DNA of 64,000 bases from contig JBAZEM010000004.1 in assembly GCA_041653875.1 (NCBI GenBank), positions 86,479 through 150,478 of the forward strand. The letters are read 5' to 3'. Positions 16,572-24,744 of the stretch are shown piece by piece (the stretch's first letter is position 1; each line of letters begins with the position of its first letter). The position numbers were made by a program, and so were the translations under genes. The DNA is from VSJD01 sp041653875. Its GTDB lineage: Bacteria > Verrucomicrobiota > Kiritimatiellia > JAAZAB01. The notes under the pieces are model-generated. The model saw nothing but the letters and a program-made list of their open reading frames with translations. It did no database searches and was not told where the DNA came from.

Positions 16572-17429
16572 TCAATCGCGCAACGAACCCAATTGCGCCG
16601 TCAGAAACTTATCCAGCGCCTGGCGATAGGCCGGCGTCGTCAGAATTTCGCCCTCGTTATGCGCGCCGGTTAACTCAAAAAAAGTCTTCGGCGCGCGGGC
16701 GGCGGCAAACAAACGTTGGCCATGCTCGAACGGGATCATATCGTCTTCCCGGCTGTGGGCGACAAGCACCGGACAGTTAATCCGCTCCAGGCGCGCAAGC
16801 GTATTATAACGGTAGCGGCTCAGCAGGCGGACCGGCAGCCAGGGATAAAGCCGCGCGCCCATGTCCGGGATCGAGGTGAAGGTGGCCTCCAGGATCAGGG
16901 CGGCGGGCGCCGCGCGCGCGCCAGACGCAACACGCTCGACCAGGCCGGCCGCCACGGCGCCACCCAGGGATCGGCCAAAAACAACGATTTTTTCCGGCGG
17001 CGTGTTGCGCTTCCCGACCAAATACTGCCAGGCCGCCTGCGCATCCTGGTAGGTGCCCTCTTCCGAAGGCTTGCCGGCGCTTTCGCCATAGCCGCGATAG
17101 TCGAAAATCAGGACATTGAGGCCCAGTTCGTGGAAAAGTCCGACCGGATGCAGGCGGTCGCCGATATTGCCGCCGTTGCCGTGGCACATGAGCGCCGTGC
17201 CGCGGGCCTTCTCGCAAGGCACATACCAGCCGGCCAGCCGTATGCCGTCCGCCGCCTCCAAAACGACGGATTCATACGCGAGCCCGACATCCGCGGGGGT
17301 GGCCTGCACCTCGGCCAGCGGAAAATATACCATGCGGGACTGGCGGAAAAAGAGCAGGATGCACAGCCCAACATAAACGGCCGCCGTGATTTTCAAGACC
17401 GAAAGCGCGATTTTGATGAGATCAGGCAT
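16572..17429 (-). CDS. Alpha/beta hydrolase, membrane-anchored (Bem46-like)
   Basis: The 285-residue protein has an N-terminal membrane helix (about 5-27, LSVLKITAAVYVGLCILLF) and an alpha/beta-hydrolase domain. Motifs are the oxyanion HGNGGN, FDYRGYGES, the nucleophile elbow GRSLGG (Ser), an acid in SREDDMIPF and the His in TGAHNEG. The substrate is unknown; the Bem46 family includes lipases and esterases. The start is ATG 17429 or 17435; GGAG precedes 17429 by 9 bases and 17435 by only 3, so I prefer 17429. The frame extends upstream only through repeat sequence. Confidence 0.85.
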   Translation of the reverse strand: MPDLIKIALSVLKITAAVYVGLCILLFFRQSRMVYFPLAEVQATPADVGLAYESVVLEAADGIRLAGWYVPCEKARGTALMCHGNGGNIGDRLHPVGLFHELGLNVLIFDYRGYGESAGKPSEEGTYQDAQAAWQYLVGKRNTPPEKIVVFGRSLGGAVAAGLVERVASGARAAPAALILEATFTSIPDMGARLYPWLPVRLLSRYRYNTLARLERINCPVLVAHSREDDMIPFEHGQRLFAAARAPKTFFELTGAHNEGEILTTPAYRQALDKFLTAQLGSLRD

Positions 17430-17458
17430 GTTCATGGTCTCCGCAACCAAATCCGTTT

Positions 17459-17540
17459 TCACCACAGAGCCACAGAGAACACAGAGTTTTGGTCCGGTAT
17501 TCTTTCTCTGCGCCCTCTGTGACTCTGTGGTGAAAACCAC
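17459..17540. repeat. Inverted repeat of CACAGAG units
   Basis: CACCACAGAGCCACAGAG opposes CTCTGTGACTCTGTGGTG around a spacer of about 36 bases. Unit spacing is 8-9 bases rather than exactly 7. It separates the hydrolase and exonuclease genes. Confidence 0.75.
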
Positions 17541-17541
17541 T

Positions 17542-18351
17542 TCACTCCCCATCCGCCGCCTTCTCAGCCGGCGGCGTCGGGAAGCGGCCTTCCAGGGCGT
17601 CGGCCACGATGCGTTTGGTGTCGGACGGAAAATCGCTTTTCAGGATCCATTTCAGGAACTTGGGATTGTCGCGCGCGAGGTCCTTGAGGTTCCGTCCGAT
17701 ATTTTGCACGCCGAAATTGACGAGCAGTTCGCCGTTCTGCCACCTGAGCTTGCCCGTGCGATCGGCCCAGGCCGGATTGCGCGGCGGATTGCAATACTTG
17801 TCCAGCTCGTCCAGGGAACGCGGCAGGTCGCTGTATTTCTGCAACTGCGCCTCCAGGACCGCCACCGTGGCCAGGGCATCGGCCTCGGCGCCGTGGGCGC
17901 CCAGGTGCATTTCGCCGCAATAAAAATACAGCGCCGCGGAGAGATCGCGCGGCTCCTTCTTGTGATAAATCCGCTGGGCATCCACAATGCGCCGGCTGTC
18001 GGGATCGAACGCAACCCCGGCGCGCGCGAACTCCTCGGCGAGCATCGGGATATCGAACCGCACGACGCCGAACCCGCCCAGGTCGCAGTCCGCTAAAATC
18101 TCCAGGATGGCGGCGGCCATCTGCCGGAATGGCGGCGCATGGGCCACGTCGGCATTGGTAATGTGGTGAATGGCCGTGGTCTCGGCCGGAATGGGGATTT
18201 CCGGGTTCAGCCGGAAGGCATGCTGTTCGCGCCGGCCGTCCGGGAACAGCTTGACAATCGCCAGGTCGATGATGCGGTCCATCCGCGGGTTAATGCCCGT
18301 GGACTCGATATCCAGCACCGCCAGGGGGCGTTCCAGCTTTAAATTGGTCAT
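17542..18351 (-). CDS. DEDDh 3'-5' exonuclease (DnaQ/RNase T-like)
   Basis: The 269-residue protein has an N-terminal exonuclease fold (about 8-180) with the ExoI motif VLDIESTG (Asp, Glu), the ExoII region FGVVRFDIPML and the ExoIII region HGAEADALAT with the His-Asp pair. Two metal ions are expected. The C-terminal 85 residues (from about 185) are conserved-looking but unassigned. It may proofread or trim RNA; there is no polymerase domain. Start 18351 gives a short N-terminus before motif I. It is upstream of the hydrolase, but the repeat between them suggests separate units. Confidence 0.85.
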   Translation of the reverse strand: MTNLKLERPLAVLDIESTGINPRMDRIIDLAIVKLFPDGRREQHAFRLNPEIPIPAETTAIHHITNADVAHAPPFRQMAAAILEILADCDLGGFGVVRFDIPMLAEEFARAGVAFDPDSRRIVDAQRIYHKKEPRDLSAALYFYCGEMHLGAHGAEADALATVAVLEAQLQKYSDLPRSLDELDKYCNPPRNPAWADRTGKLRWQNGELLVNFGVQNIGRNLKDLARDNPKFLKWILKSDFPSDTKRIVADALEGRFPTPPAEKAADGE

Positions 18352-18374
18352 ATCAGCATTTCCTCTTTCGTTAA

Positions 18375-18512
18375 TTAAGCCCCGCGAATCGAGGCAATTG
18401 TTTCATGTAGCCGCGGCGGTGACGCCGTGGCCGTCGGAGGAATCCACGCCCTCACGGGCGCGTCTACCCGGATTTTCCGCCGGAGGCGGATCCGCCTTCT
18501 GGCGGAAAATTT
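18375..18512. repeat. Hairpin-module mosaic (array E)
   Basis: It contains a linker-like TTAATTAAGCCCCGCG start, TAGCCGCGGCGGTGACGCC, CCACGCCCTCACGGGCG and the CCGCCGGAGGCGGATCCGCC module. It lies in the intergenic gap between two divergently transcribed genes. Confidence 0.75.
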
Positions 18513-18648
18513 CTGCTTTGAATTTACATCAGGATGGCGCCGCTGTCCAAGCCTCATTTTCAATCCGCCGTTGACACCCGAAAAGCAATGTGCAAAATTA
18601 TTTTAAACAGCGCGGTTCCGGTTGAACATTTATTTAAGGACAGCAGAC

Positions 18649-19554
18649 ATGAAACCAACTTTAGTTGTCATGGCGGCGGGTGTGGGCAGTCGGTACGGCG
18701 GTTTGAAACAAATCGAGCCGGTGGGACCCTCCGGGGAAATCATGCTCGACTATTCGGTGTTCGACGCCATCCGCGCCGGGTTCGGCAAGGTGGTGTTCAT
18801 TATCCGGCGCGACATCGAAAAGGATTTCAAGGAGGCCATTGGGGCGCATTTTATGGGTCGCATCGGGGTGGACTACGTGTTTCAGGAGCTGGCCGATCTG
18901 CCGGCGGGCTTTGCCGTGCCGCCGGACCGCAGTAAACCCTGGGGCACGGGACACGCCATCATGCGTTGCAAGACCGCGGTCAAGGAGCCTTTTGCCGTCA
19001 TCAACGCCGACGATTTTTACGGGGCCGGGTCTTACGCGACGATCGCCCGTTACCTGCAGAATGTGGCGCCAACCGATACGGCCTATGCCATGGTCGGATT
19101 CCAGCTGGTCAACACGCTCTCGGAGCACGGGTCGGTCACACGCGGCATCTGCGAGGTGGATGCGCATCGGATGTTGAGCAGCGTCACGGAACGGTTCAAG
19201 ATCGAAAAGACCGCCGAAGGCGCCCGCTACGAAAACGAGCGCGGCCAATGGGTGAGTCTCCACGGCCACGAAATCGCCTCCATGAACATGTTCGGGTTCA
19301 CGCCGACCTTGTTCGGGTTCCTCGACGAAAAATTTCCCGCGTTCCTCAAAAAAGCCGCCGGCCACCCCAAAGCCGAGTTCCTGATGCCCGCCATCGCCGA
19401 CGAACTGATCCGCGAACAAAAAATCACCATGCGCGTGCTCGATACGCCGGAAAAATGGTTTGGCGTCACCTACAAGGAAGACAAGCCCTTTGTGGCATCC
19501 GGCATTCGCCGGTTGATCGAAACCGGCGTGTATCCGCAGAAGCTGTGGGACTGA
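18649..19554 (+). CDS. Sugar-1-phosphate nucleotidyltransferase-like protein
   Basis: The 301-residue protein has the N-terminal nucleotide-binding signature AAGVGSRYGGLKQ and an internal NADDFYGAGS motif, where the Asp pair binds metal, of the NTP-transferase fold. Length suits the family. Its specific sugar phosphate cannot be told from sequence. It differs from GlmU and RmlA by lacking their C-terminal repeats. The start is ATG 18649 with AAGGA 8 bases upstream. The next gene is on the opposite strand, separated by a heptameric repeat. Confidence 0.8.
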   Translation: MKPTLVVMAAGVGSRYGGLKQIEPVGPSGEIMLDYSVFDAIRAGFGKVVFIIRRDIEKDFKEAIGAHFMGRIGVDYVFQELADLPAGFAVPPDRSKPWGTGHAIMRCKTAVKEPFAVINADDFYGAGSYATIARYLQNVAPTDTAYAMVGFQLVNTLSEHGSVTRGICEVDAHRMLSSVTERFKIEKTAEGARYENERGQWVSLHGHEIASMNMFGFTPTLFGFLDEKFPAFLKKAAGHPKAEFLMPAIADELIREQKITMRVLDTPEKWFGVTYKEDKPFVASGIRRLIETGVYPQKLWD

Positions 19555-19555
19555 A

Positions 19556-19652
19556 GCACGTGGAGCGTGAAGCGTATAGCGTTGAGCGTAAACCATAAAT
19601 TAAGGACAATCGGCCAGCGGACCAGAACACGCTCCACGCTCTACGTGCTTAG
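19556..19652. repeat. Heptameric inverted-arm repeat (GTGGAGC / CGCTCCA)
   Basis: Left units are GTGGAGC, GTGAAGC, GTATAGC, GTTGAGC. The right arm has CGCTCCA, CGCTCTA, CGTGCTT. The right arm overlaps and supplies the stop codon of the acyl-CoA ligase gene. Confidence 0.8.
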
Positions 19653-21212
19653 AACGCCCCGCTCGATCTCGCCGTGCTTGCGCAGTTCGCGCTTCATGAT
19701 CTTGCCGGCGGCGTTCTTGGGCAATTCGGGCAAGAATAAAAATTTACGAGGCGCCTCATGCCGGCCCAGGCTCTCCAGGCAACAAGCCCGGAGCCGGGCG
19801 ATCGCTGGCCCGACGCGCTCCGGGGCCGGGACGCCATCCTTGAGCGCCACATAGGCCACGGGAATCTCGCCGTGCATTTTATGCGGCTCGCCCACCACAG
19901 CCGCCTCACAGACGCCCTCGCAGCGGGCCAAAACCTCCTCGATAACGCGCGGGTAAATGTTCATGCCGTTGACAATGATCATGTCCTTGCGGCGATCCAG
20001 GATGCTGAAATAGCCGTCCGCGTCGCGGACGCCCAAGTCGCCCGTGCGGAACCAGTCGCCGAAAAAGGCTTCCTTCGTCTCGGCCGGCAGTTTCCAATAG
20101 CCCTTCATCACATTCGGCCCGCGCACACAGATTTCACCGATCGCGCCGTCGGCCACATCCCGGCCCTGCTCGTCCACGATTTTCATTTCGACATTCGGCA
20201 CCGGCAGTCCGACCGTGCCGGGCTTGGTTTGCCCGCCGATCGGGTTGACGCACGTGACCGGCGCGCACTCGGTCGGGCCATCGCCCTCATAAATTTTCAT
20301 GCCAAAGCGCGCCTCGAACGCGCGCATGACTGCCACCGGCAGGGCGGCGCCGCCGGAGACGCAGAATTTCAGCGTCTCGAAATGGGGCACGACGGAATCC
20401 GGCAGGCGCAGGAGCGCCACATACATGCTGGGCACGCCCATGAACAAGGTGATCCGCTCGGCCGCGATCATCCTGGCAACATGCAAGGGATCGAAGCGCG
20501 AGAGGGGCACCATGGCGTTACCCGACATGAGCGGCAGGAACATGCAGGCCATGGCGGCAAAAGCGTGGAAGAGCGGCAAGATAACCAGGAAACGCTCCTC
20601 CCCCGGCTGAACGTGCATGGCCTGCAAGGTGCTCCTGATATTGCTCGCCAGATTACGGTGGGTCAGCATGGCGCCCTTGGGCCGCCCGGTCGTTCCGGAG
20701 GTGTACAAAATAGCGGCCAGGTCTTCCGCCGGATTGAAGGCCACCACCGGCGCCGGCCCTTGCGCCTCCGCGCATTCCGCCCACGAAATATCCGGCGGCG
20801 CCGGCTGAGCGCCGATGCACACAAAAAACTCCAGGTCCGGCGCCAACGGACGCAGGGCGTTGACGGCAGAAGCAAAGATGCCGTGATAAAACAAGGCCCG
20901 CGCGCCGGCATCGTTGAGAATAAACGCGACTTCCTTGGGATTCAACAACAGGTTGATCGGCACAACGACCGCGCCGGCTTTCAAGATGCCGAAATAAGCC
21001 AGCGGGAAGAAGTCGGAATTGATGCAATAGAGCCCGATGCGGTCGCCTTTCCGAATACCACGCCGGGCCAGCGCGGCGGCCACCCGGTCGCTCATCCGGT
21101 CCACCGCGGCGAAATCCAGCGTGCGGCCGTCGAACACAACGGCCGGTTGGCGGGCGAATCGGCGTACACCGGCCCGGAACATGTCCGGGAGCGAACAATC
21201 GTCAACCTCCAT
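19641..21212 (-). CDS. AMP-forming acyl-CoA ligase (FadD-like)
   Basis: The 523-residue ANL-superfamily enzyme activates a carboxylate as acyl-AMP and then acyl-CoA. Motifs are the P-loop LYTSGTTGRPKGAML, the A5-type YEGDGPTECAPV, FRTGDLGVRDADGYF and the terminal KNAAGKIMKREL with the catalytic Lys. The substrate is probably a medium or long fatty acid, but aromatic acids cannot be excluded. Start ATG 21212 is preceded by AAGGAGTCTC, a good ribosome-binding site. The final residues GVLST and the stop lie in a heptameric repeat. Confidence 0.9.
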   Translation of the reverse strand: MEVDDCSLPDMFRAGVRRFARQPAVVFDGRTLDFAAVDRMSDRVAAALARRGIRKGDRIGLYCINSDFFPLAYFGILKAGAVVVPINLLLNPKEVAFILNDAGARALFYHGIFASAVNALRPLAPDLEFFVCIGAQPAPPDISWAECAEAQGPAPVVAFNPAEDLAAILYTSGTTGRPKGAMLTHRNLASNIRSTLQAMHVQPGEERFLVILPLFHAFAAMACMFLPLMSGNAMVPLSRFDPLHVARMIAAERITLFMGVPSMYVALLRLPDSVVPHFETLKFCVSGGAALPVAVMRAFEARFGMKIYEGDGPTECAPVTCVNPIGGQTKPGTVGLPVPNVEMKIVDEQGRDVADGAIGEICVRGPNVMKGYWKLPAETKEAFFGDWFRTGDLGVRDADGYFSILDRRKDMIIVNGMNIYPRVIEEVLARCEGVCEAAVVGEPHKMHGEIPVAYVALKDGVPAPERVGPAIARLRACCLESLGRHEAPRKFLFLPELPKNAAGKIMKRELRKHGEIERGVLST

Positions 21213-21226
21213 GAGAGACTCCTTAA

Positions 21227-21304
21227 GAAATGCAGAATGAAGAATGCAGAATGCAGAATCCGGAAGTCAGACAAGCACAAATCATTTTCTTCATTCCGCA
21301 TCCC
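21227..21304. repeat. Heptameric repeat (TGCAGAA units) upstream of the acyl-CoA ligase
   Basis: Units at 21227-21262 are of the form TGCAGAA, TGAAGAA, TGCAGAA, TGCAGAA. A shorter inverse arm TTCTTCATTCCGCA lies near 21287. It is the same family as at 240-350. Confidence 0.7.
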
Positions 21305-21311
21305 GCCTTGA

Positions 21312-21550
21312 TGTATATATTAATTTTCCGCCATTGGCGGCTCCGCCTTCGGAGGAACACCGGCTATGACAGCCGACATAAAGTCGGCTCTACATGGAAC
21401 AGTTGCGGCGTTAGCCGCCTAATTCGATGTATAGGAATTTCAATCCACACGGCGGCAAGCGGTTCTATCGAACCGCAACTACACCGGCTCGTTGTAGCGC
21501 CGTTCGAGAGAACGGCAAAGTCGCGGCCTTTGGCCGCCTAACTCGATTCG
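21312..21550. repeat. Hairpin-module mosaic (array B), reverse orientation
   Basis: The part at about 21427-21545 is, base for base with few differences, the reverse complement of 8986-9097 (array A), so the two arrays share a block of about 115 bp. Upstream of it is a reversed TAGAGCCGAC module. The mosaic ends with the linker whose GAGTTAG supplies the stop codon of the mutarotase gene. Confidence 0.85.
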
Positions 21551-22434
21551 TTCTCGCACGTTAATGTGGTTTGTCCGGACCATTGCGCGCCGGGGGCCAG
21601 CACGGCCGGCGCGCTCATGCAACCGGTTTCGACGCAGACCATGCGCCGATATTCGTCATCGCCGAAATCTTCCATCCGCCCGGATTTTTCAATCCACGGG
21701 TTCCAGACCACGACATCGCTCATCCCGCTTTTCGCGATTACGATCTTGCGCTTGTTGCCCCGGTCATCCAGCGCCACGCGATCGGGCGCATTGAGATAGA
21801 TCCGGTCGGTTTCCCGGTCGAACGTCACGACCTCCCGCGTTTCGACGGTCGGGCCAGGGGCAAGGAAATCATCGAAAGCCGCGCCCTGCAAGCCGCGCAG
21901 GCTGGTTTGCGCGATATCGGCCACTTGGAAGTAGGTATGCAGGGCCGTCTGGAATGGGAACGGCGCCGATCCCGTGTTTTTCACGGCAAACTCGATGATC
22001 AAAGCCGGTCCAAGCGACACCGTCAACTGCAGAGCAAAGGGGTGCGGCCAGAGCGCGCGCGTCCGGATATCGTCCTCCAGCCGCAGGGCGATCGCAACGA
22101 CGCCATCCGCCCCCAAGGCCGTACGCGCCACGGACCAAGCACGGGAGCGGACCAATCCATGCTTGGGAAGCGGGCCGTCGCCAAACTGCGGAAAAATCAC
22201 CGGGATACCGCCCCGGATGGGCGTTCCATCCTTAAAGTGCGACGCACAACTCACGAAAAGCGTTTCGCGGCCCCGCGCGGGTTGCCAGGAGGACACATGC
22301 GCGCCATGCAAATAGATCTCGGCCCGCGCGCCGGAGGCGCGCTCAAGCACGGCCTTAAGCAAGCGACCGCGCCCTTCCGCAAATTGGACTCGGCCCGCTA
22401 TGCCGAACTGTTGTTGAAGCTGATCCAGATTCAT
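21538..22434 (-). CDS. D-hexose-6-phosphate mutarotase-like protein (YeaD family)
   Basis: The 298-residue galactose-mutarotase-like beta-sandwich protein shows the YeaD pattern: IYLHGAHVSSWQPA, RGGIPVIFPQFG, LPKHGLVRSRAW, the catalytic His in TALHTYFQV and the Glu region MVCVETGCM. It interconverts anomers of glucose-6-phosphate. Length is normal. The stop TAG lies in the GAGTTAG linker of array B, so the last two or three residues are repeat-encoded. There is no clear partner gene. Start 22434 places the first motif at the usual distance. Confidence 0.85.
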   Translation of the reverse strand: MNLDQLQQQFGIAGRVQFAEGRGRLLKAVLERASGARAEIYLHGAHVSSWQPARGRETLFVSCASHFKDGTPIRGGIPVIFPQFGDGPLPKHGLVRSRAWSVARTALGADGVVAIALRLEDDIRTRALWPHPFALQLTVSLGPALIIEFAVKNTGSAPFPFQTALHTYFQVADIAQTSLRGLQGAAFDDFLAPGPTVETREVVTFDRETDRIYLNAPDRVALDDRGNKRKIVIAKSGMSDVVVWNPWIEKSGRMEDFGDDEYRRMVCVETGCMSAPAVLAPGAQWSGQTTLTCENESS

Positions 22435-22457
22435 GATCGGCCATCCGGCGCCGGGGG

Positions 22458-22937
22458 CTAAAAATCAACCGACAACAGCCGGAACATGGGCCGTCCGGTC
22501 AACTCGCCCGGCGCCAAGTTGCTGTCCCGGTCCCGGTCCAGCGCTTTAAACGAGTCGTTCAAGGCGCTCCCCCAGTCGGACGCATTCGAAAATTCCGGGT
22601 AGCTGATTCTGCCGTTTCGATCTTTATCCAAGGCGTCGAAATGCATTTTTGCATCCGGCGAATAGTCCACGGCCCTCCATTCCTCCAGCGTAATCGCGCC
22701 GTTCTTGTTGGCGTCCAGTTTTTCGAAGGTCGATTTCCCGACATACCCGCCGAATTCGGCCCGGCTCACCCACCCGTCGCTATTGGTATCGGCGCTTCGA
22801 AAAACGGCCGCCGCGGCATTGGTTGGCGCGAGCGCCGCGGCCGCAAGCGGCAGGGCGCTCGTTTGCGCCTGAACGGCAACAGCCCAGGCCACAAGGCCAA
22901 ACCCCAGCGCGATCGGACTTGGTTTCATTATTTGCAT
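22458..22937 (-). CDS. Secreted EF-hand protein
   Basis: The 159-residue protein has a signal peptide (MKPSPIALGFGLVAWAVAVQAQ) and four EF-hand-like calcium loops: DTNSDGWVSRAE, DANKNGAITLEE, DKDRNGRISYPE and DRDRDSNLAPGE. The first three keep the Asp-x-Asp/Asn-x-Asp/Asn-Gly pattern and the final Glu; the fourth lacks the central Gly. It is likely a periplasmic or extracellular calcium binder. ATG 22937 has GAGGAG 6 bases upstream, better than the longer frame start at 22958. It ends 23 bases before the mutarotase gene begins in the same direction. Confidence 0.85.
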   Translation of the reverse strand: MQIMKPSPIALGFGLVAWAVAVQAQTSALPLAAAALAPTNAAAAVFRSADTNSDGWVSRAEFGGYVGKSTFEKLDANKNGAITLEEWRAVDYSPDAKMHFDALDKDRNGRISYPEFSNASDWGSALNDSFKALDRDRDSNLAPGELTGRPMFRLLSVDF

Positions 22938-23080
22938 GCAACGCTCCTCAATAGACACTAATTATTTCCTGCAAAATTCGTGTTCATTCGTGTTTATTCG
23001 TGGTTCCTCTGTGCAGGGATTTTCCTGTTATTTGCAGCGGTTCCTGATGTCTGAGGTACTATTAAGCCTGTCACCCGATT

Positions 23081-24361
23081 TTACCCCGGCAGATCGGCCA
23101 GCGGCATTTCCTCTTCCGTGCGGTCATCCAGATTCTTGATGCGCGCGGCGCCCCGGGCCACGTCATCGGGTCCCACATAAACCGCTTTCTGGAACGCACC
23201 CTTGCCGACCCGCCCAAAAAATTGTTTGGGTTTCTCGGCATGCAACGCCATATCCACGCTCATTCCGCCGCGGCGCAAGGCGCGCGCGAACTGCCGCGCA
23301 ACCGATTGCTGAAAATCCTCCATGTAGCCCACAGCGCAATTCAGCTTGGACTGCAGACCGGCTATGCGCCCTTTGTCGGCCAACAGTTCCGCAATCACCA
23401 CGTCGCCAAACCCCAGGCCGACGGCGGTCATGGGCGCTCCGCCGACGTCGCCCAACAGATTGTCGTAGCGCCCCCCGCCGAAAAGCGCCCGGAATTTACG
23501 CTCGGCATCGAAGGCCTCGAACACCAAGCCGGTGTAATAGCCCAGCCCCCGCACCACGCCGATGTCGAATACAAGCATTGCGCCGAGGCCATCTTCGTTC
23601 GCCAAACGGAAGAGCGTTTGCACCGCCGTCAAGGCAGGGTTCTGTTCGCCGAGCATGGCGGCGGCCTGTTCCAGCGATTGAAGGCCGAGGATGCGGAAAA
23701 CCGCCTCGATGGCCGCGAGATCCAGTCCGGATTCCTGGAGCAGACGCCGGATATCGGCATCCTCAAGTTTGCCGCGTTTATCGAGCGCCAGGAAGGTGGC
23801 CGCATGAAAGGCCGGCGGGATACCGGCCTTCGCCAGCAAAGCCGCCAACAGGGCGCGACTGCTGAGATGGATTTTGACCTCCCCCGCATTCAAGCCGAGC
23901 AGGTTCAGGGCTTGGACGGCACAAGCCAGCACTTCGACTTCAGCGGAAACGGAAGCCTCGCCGACCACATCCAGGTTCCATTGATAATGTTCCCGTTTGC
24001 GTCCACGGCTCATGCGCTCGTACCGGAAACACTGGGCGACGGCGAACCATTTCAAGGGGAAAACAAGTTGACCCTGGCGCGCCACAATCATGCGGGCCAG
24101 GGTTGGCGTCATTTCGGGACGCAAGGCCAGGTCCCGATCGCTTTTGTCTTTGAAGGCGTAGATTTGCTCGACGATTTCCTCGCCGCCCTTGCGCTTGAGC
24201 AGGTCGAGCGATTCCACAACGCAGGCATCGTACTGGGCAAACCCGAAGGCGCGGGCGGAACGGAGCCAGGCGTCAAAAATCGCGTTGCGGACGGCCATAT
24301 CTGCGGGATAAAAATCCCGCATGCCGCGCGGCGCATCGAAATGAGCGGCTTCCGTCGTCAT
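23081..24361 (-). CDS. hisS: Histidyl-tRNA synthetase
   Basis: The 426-residue class II synthetase charges tRNA-His. Motif 1 APRGMRDFYP, motif 2 CFRYERMSRGRKREHYQWN, the histidine-A motif GLGYYTGLVFEAF and motif 3 GLGFGDVVIAE are visible. Length is normal. Its ATG overlaps the stop of the HU-like gene (24358-24361, ATGA), so translation is coupled. No attenuator or T-box was seen. Confidence 0.95.
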   Translation of the reverse strand: MTTEAAHFDAPRGMRDFYPADMAVRNAIFDAWLRSARAFGFAQYDACVVESLDLLKRKGGEEIVEQIYAFKDKSDRDLALRPEMTPTLARMIVARQGQLVFPLKWFAVAQCFRYERMSRGRKREHYQWNLDVVGEASVSAEVEVLACAVQALNLLGLNAGEVKIHLSSRALLAALLAKAGIPPAFHAATFLALDKRGKLEDADIRRLLQESGLDLAAIEAVFRILGLQSLEQAAAMLGEQNPALTAVQTLFRLANEDGLGAMLVFDIGVVRGLGYYTGLVFEAFDAERKFRALFGGGRYDNLLGDVGGAPMTAVGLGFGDVVIAELLADKGRIAGLQSKLNCAVGYMEDFQQSVARQFARALRRGGMSVDMALHAEKPKQFFGRVGKGAFQKAVYVGPDDVARGAARIKNLDDRTEEEMPLADLPG

Positions 24362-24648
24362 GATTTGACGGGTTTCATCACCAGGGCTTTCATGATCCGG
24401 CCCATCTTGAACTTGACCACCTTACGGGTGGGAATCGTTACAACGTGGGTGGGTTTATTAGGATTCCGGCCGATGCGGGATTTGCGAATGCACACTTCGA
24501 AAACGCCGAAATTACGAAATTCCACGTTTTCGCCCTTGGCCAGGCTTTCCACAATATAATCGAGCGTTTTCTGAAGGATTACAAACACATCCTGCTGAAT
24601 CATCCCGGTTTCCTTGGCAATCCGCATAACCAAATCCCGTTTTGTCAT
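24358..24648 (-). CDS. HU/IHF-family DNA-binding protein
   Basis: The 96-residue nucleoid-associated protein shows the HU/IHF fold: MTKRDLVMRIAKETG, an NVEFRNFGVFEV core, the conserved GRNPNKPTHVVTIP arm with the DNA-inserting Pro, and VVKFKMGR. It bends DNA as a dimer. It is upstream of and overlaps hisS by four bases. GGAGGG 9 bases before ATG 24648 fits a ribosome-binding site. The C-terminus is slightly longer than in E. coli HU. Confidence 0.92.
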   Translation of the reverse strand: MTKRDLVMRIAKETGMIQQDVFVILQKTLDYIVESLAKGENVEFRNFGVFEVCIRKSRIGRNPNKPTHVVTIPTRKVVKFKMGRIMKALVMKPVKS

Positions 24649-24744
24649 AACCCCGCGCCCTCCTGAATGTCATTACAAACTTTTTTGGCTTAATCCGTGA
24701 GAGGACAATAGGTTACGCCATGCAAGCATGTCAAGCAGTAAAAC

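Noticed and set aside
19758..21311. 517-residue open frame antisense to the acyl-CoA ligase
   Set aside because: His/Arg/Gly-rich translation typical of antisense of GC-rich genes; no start context or domain.
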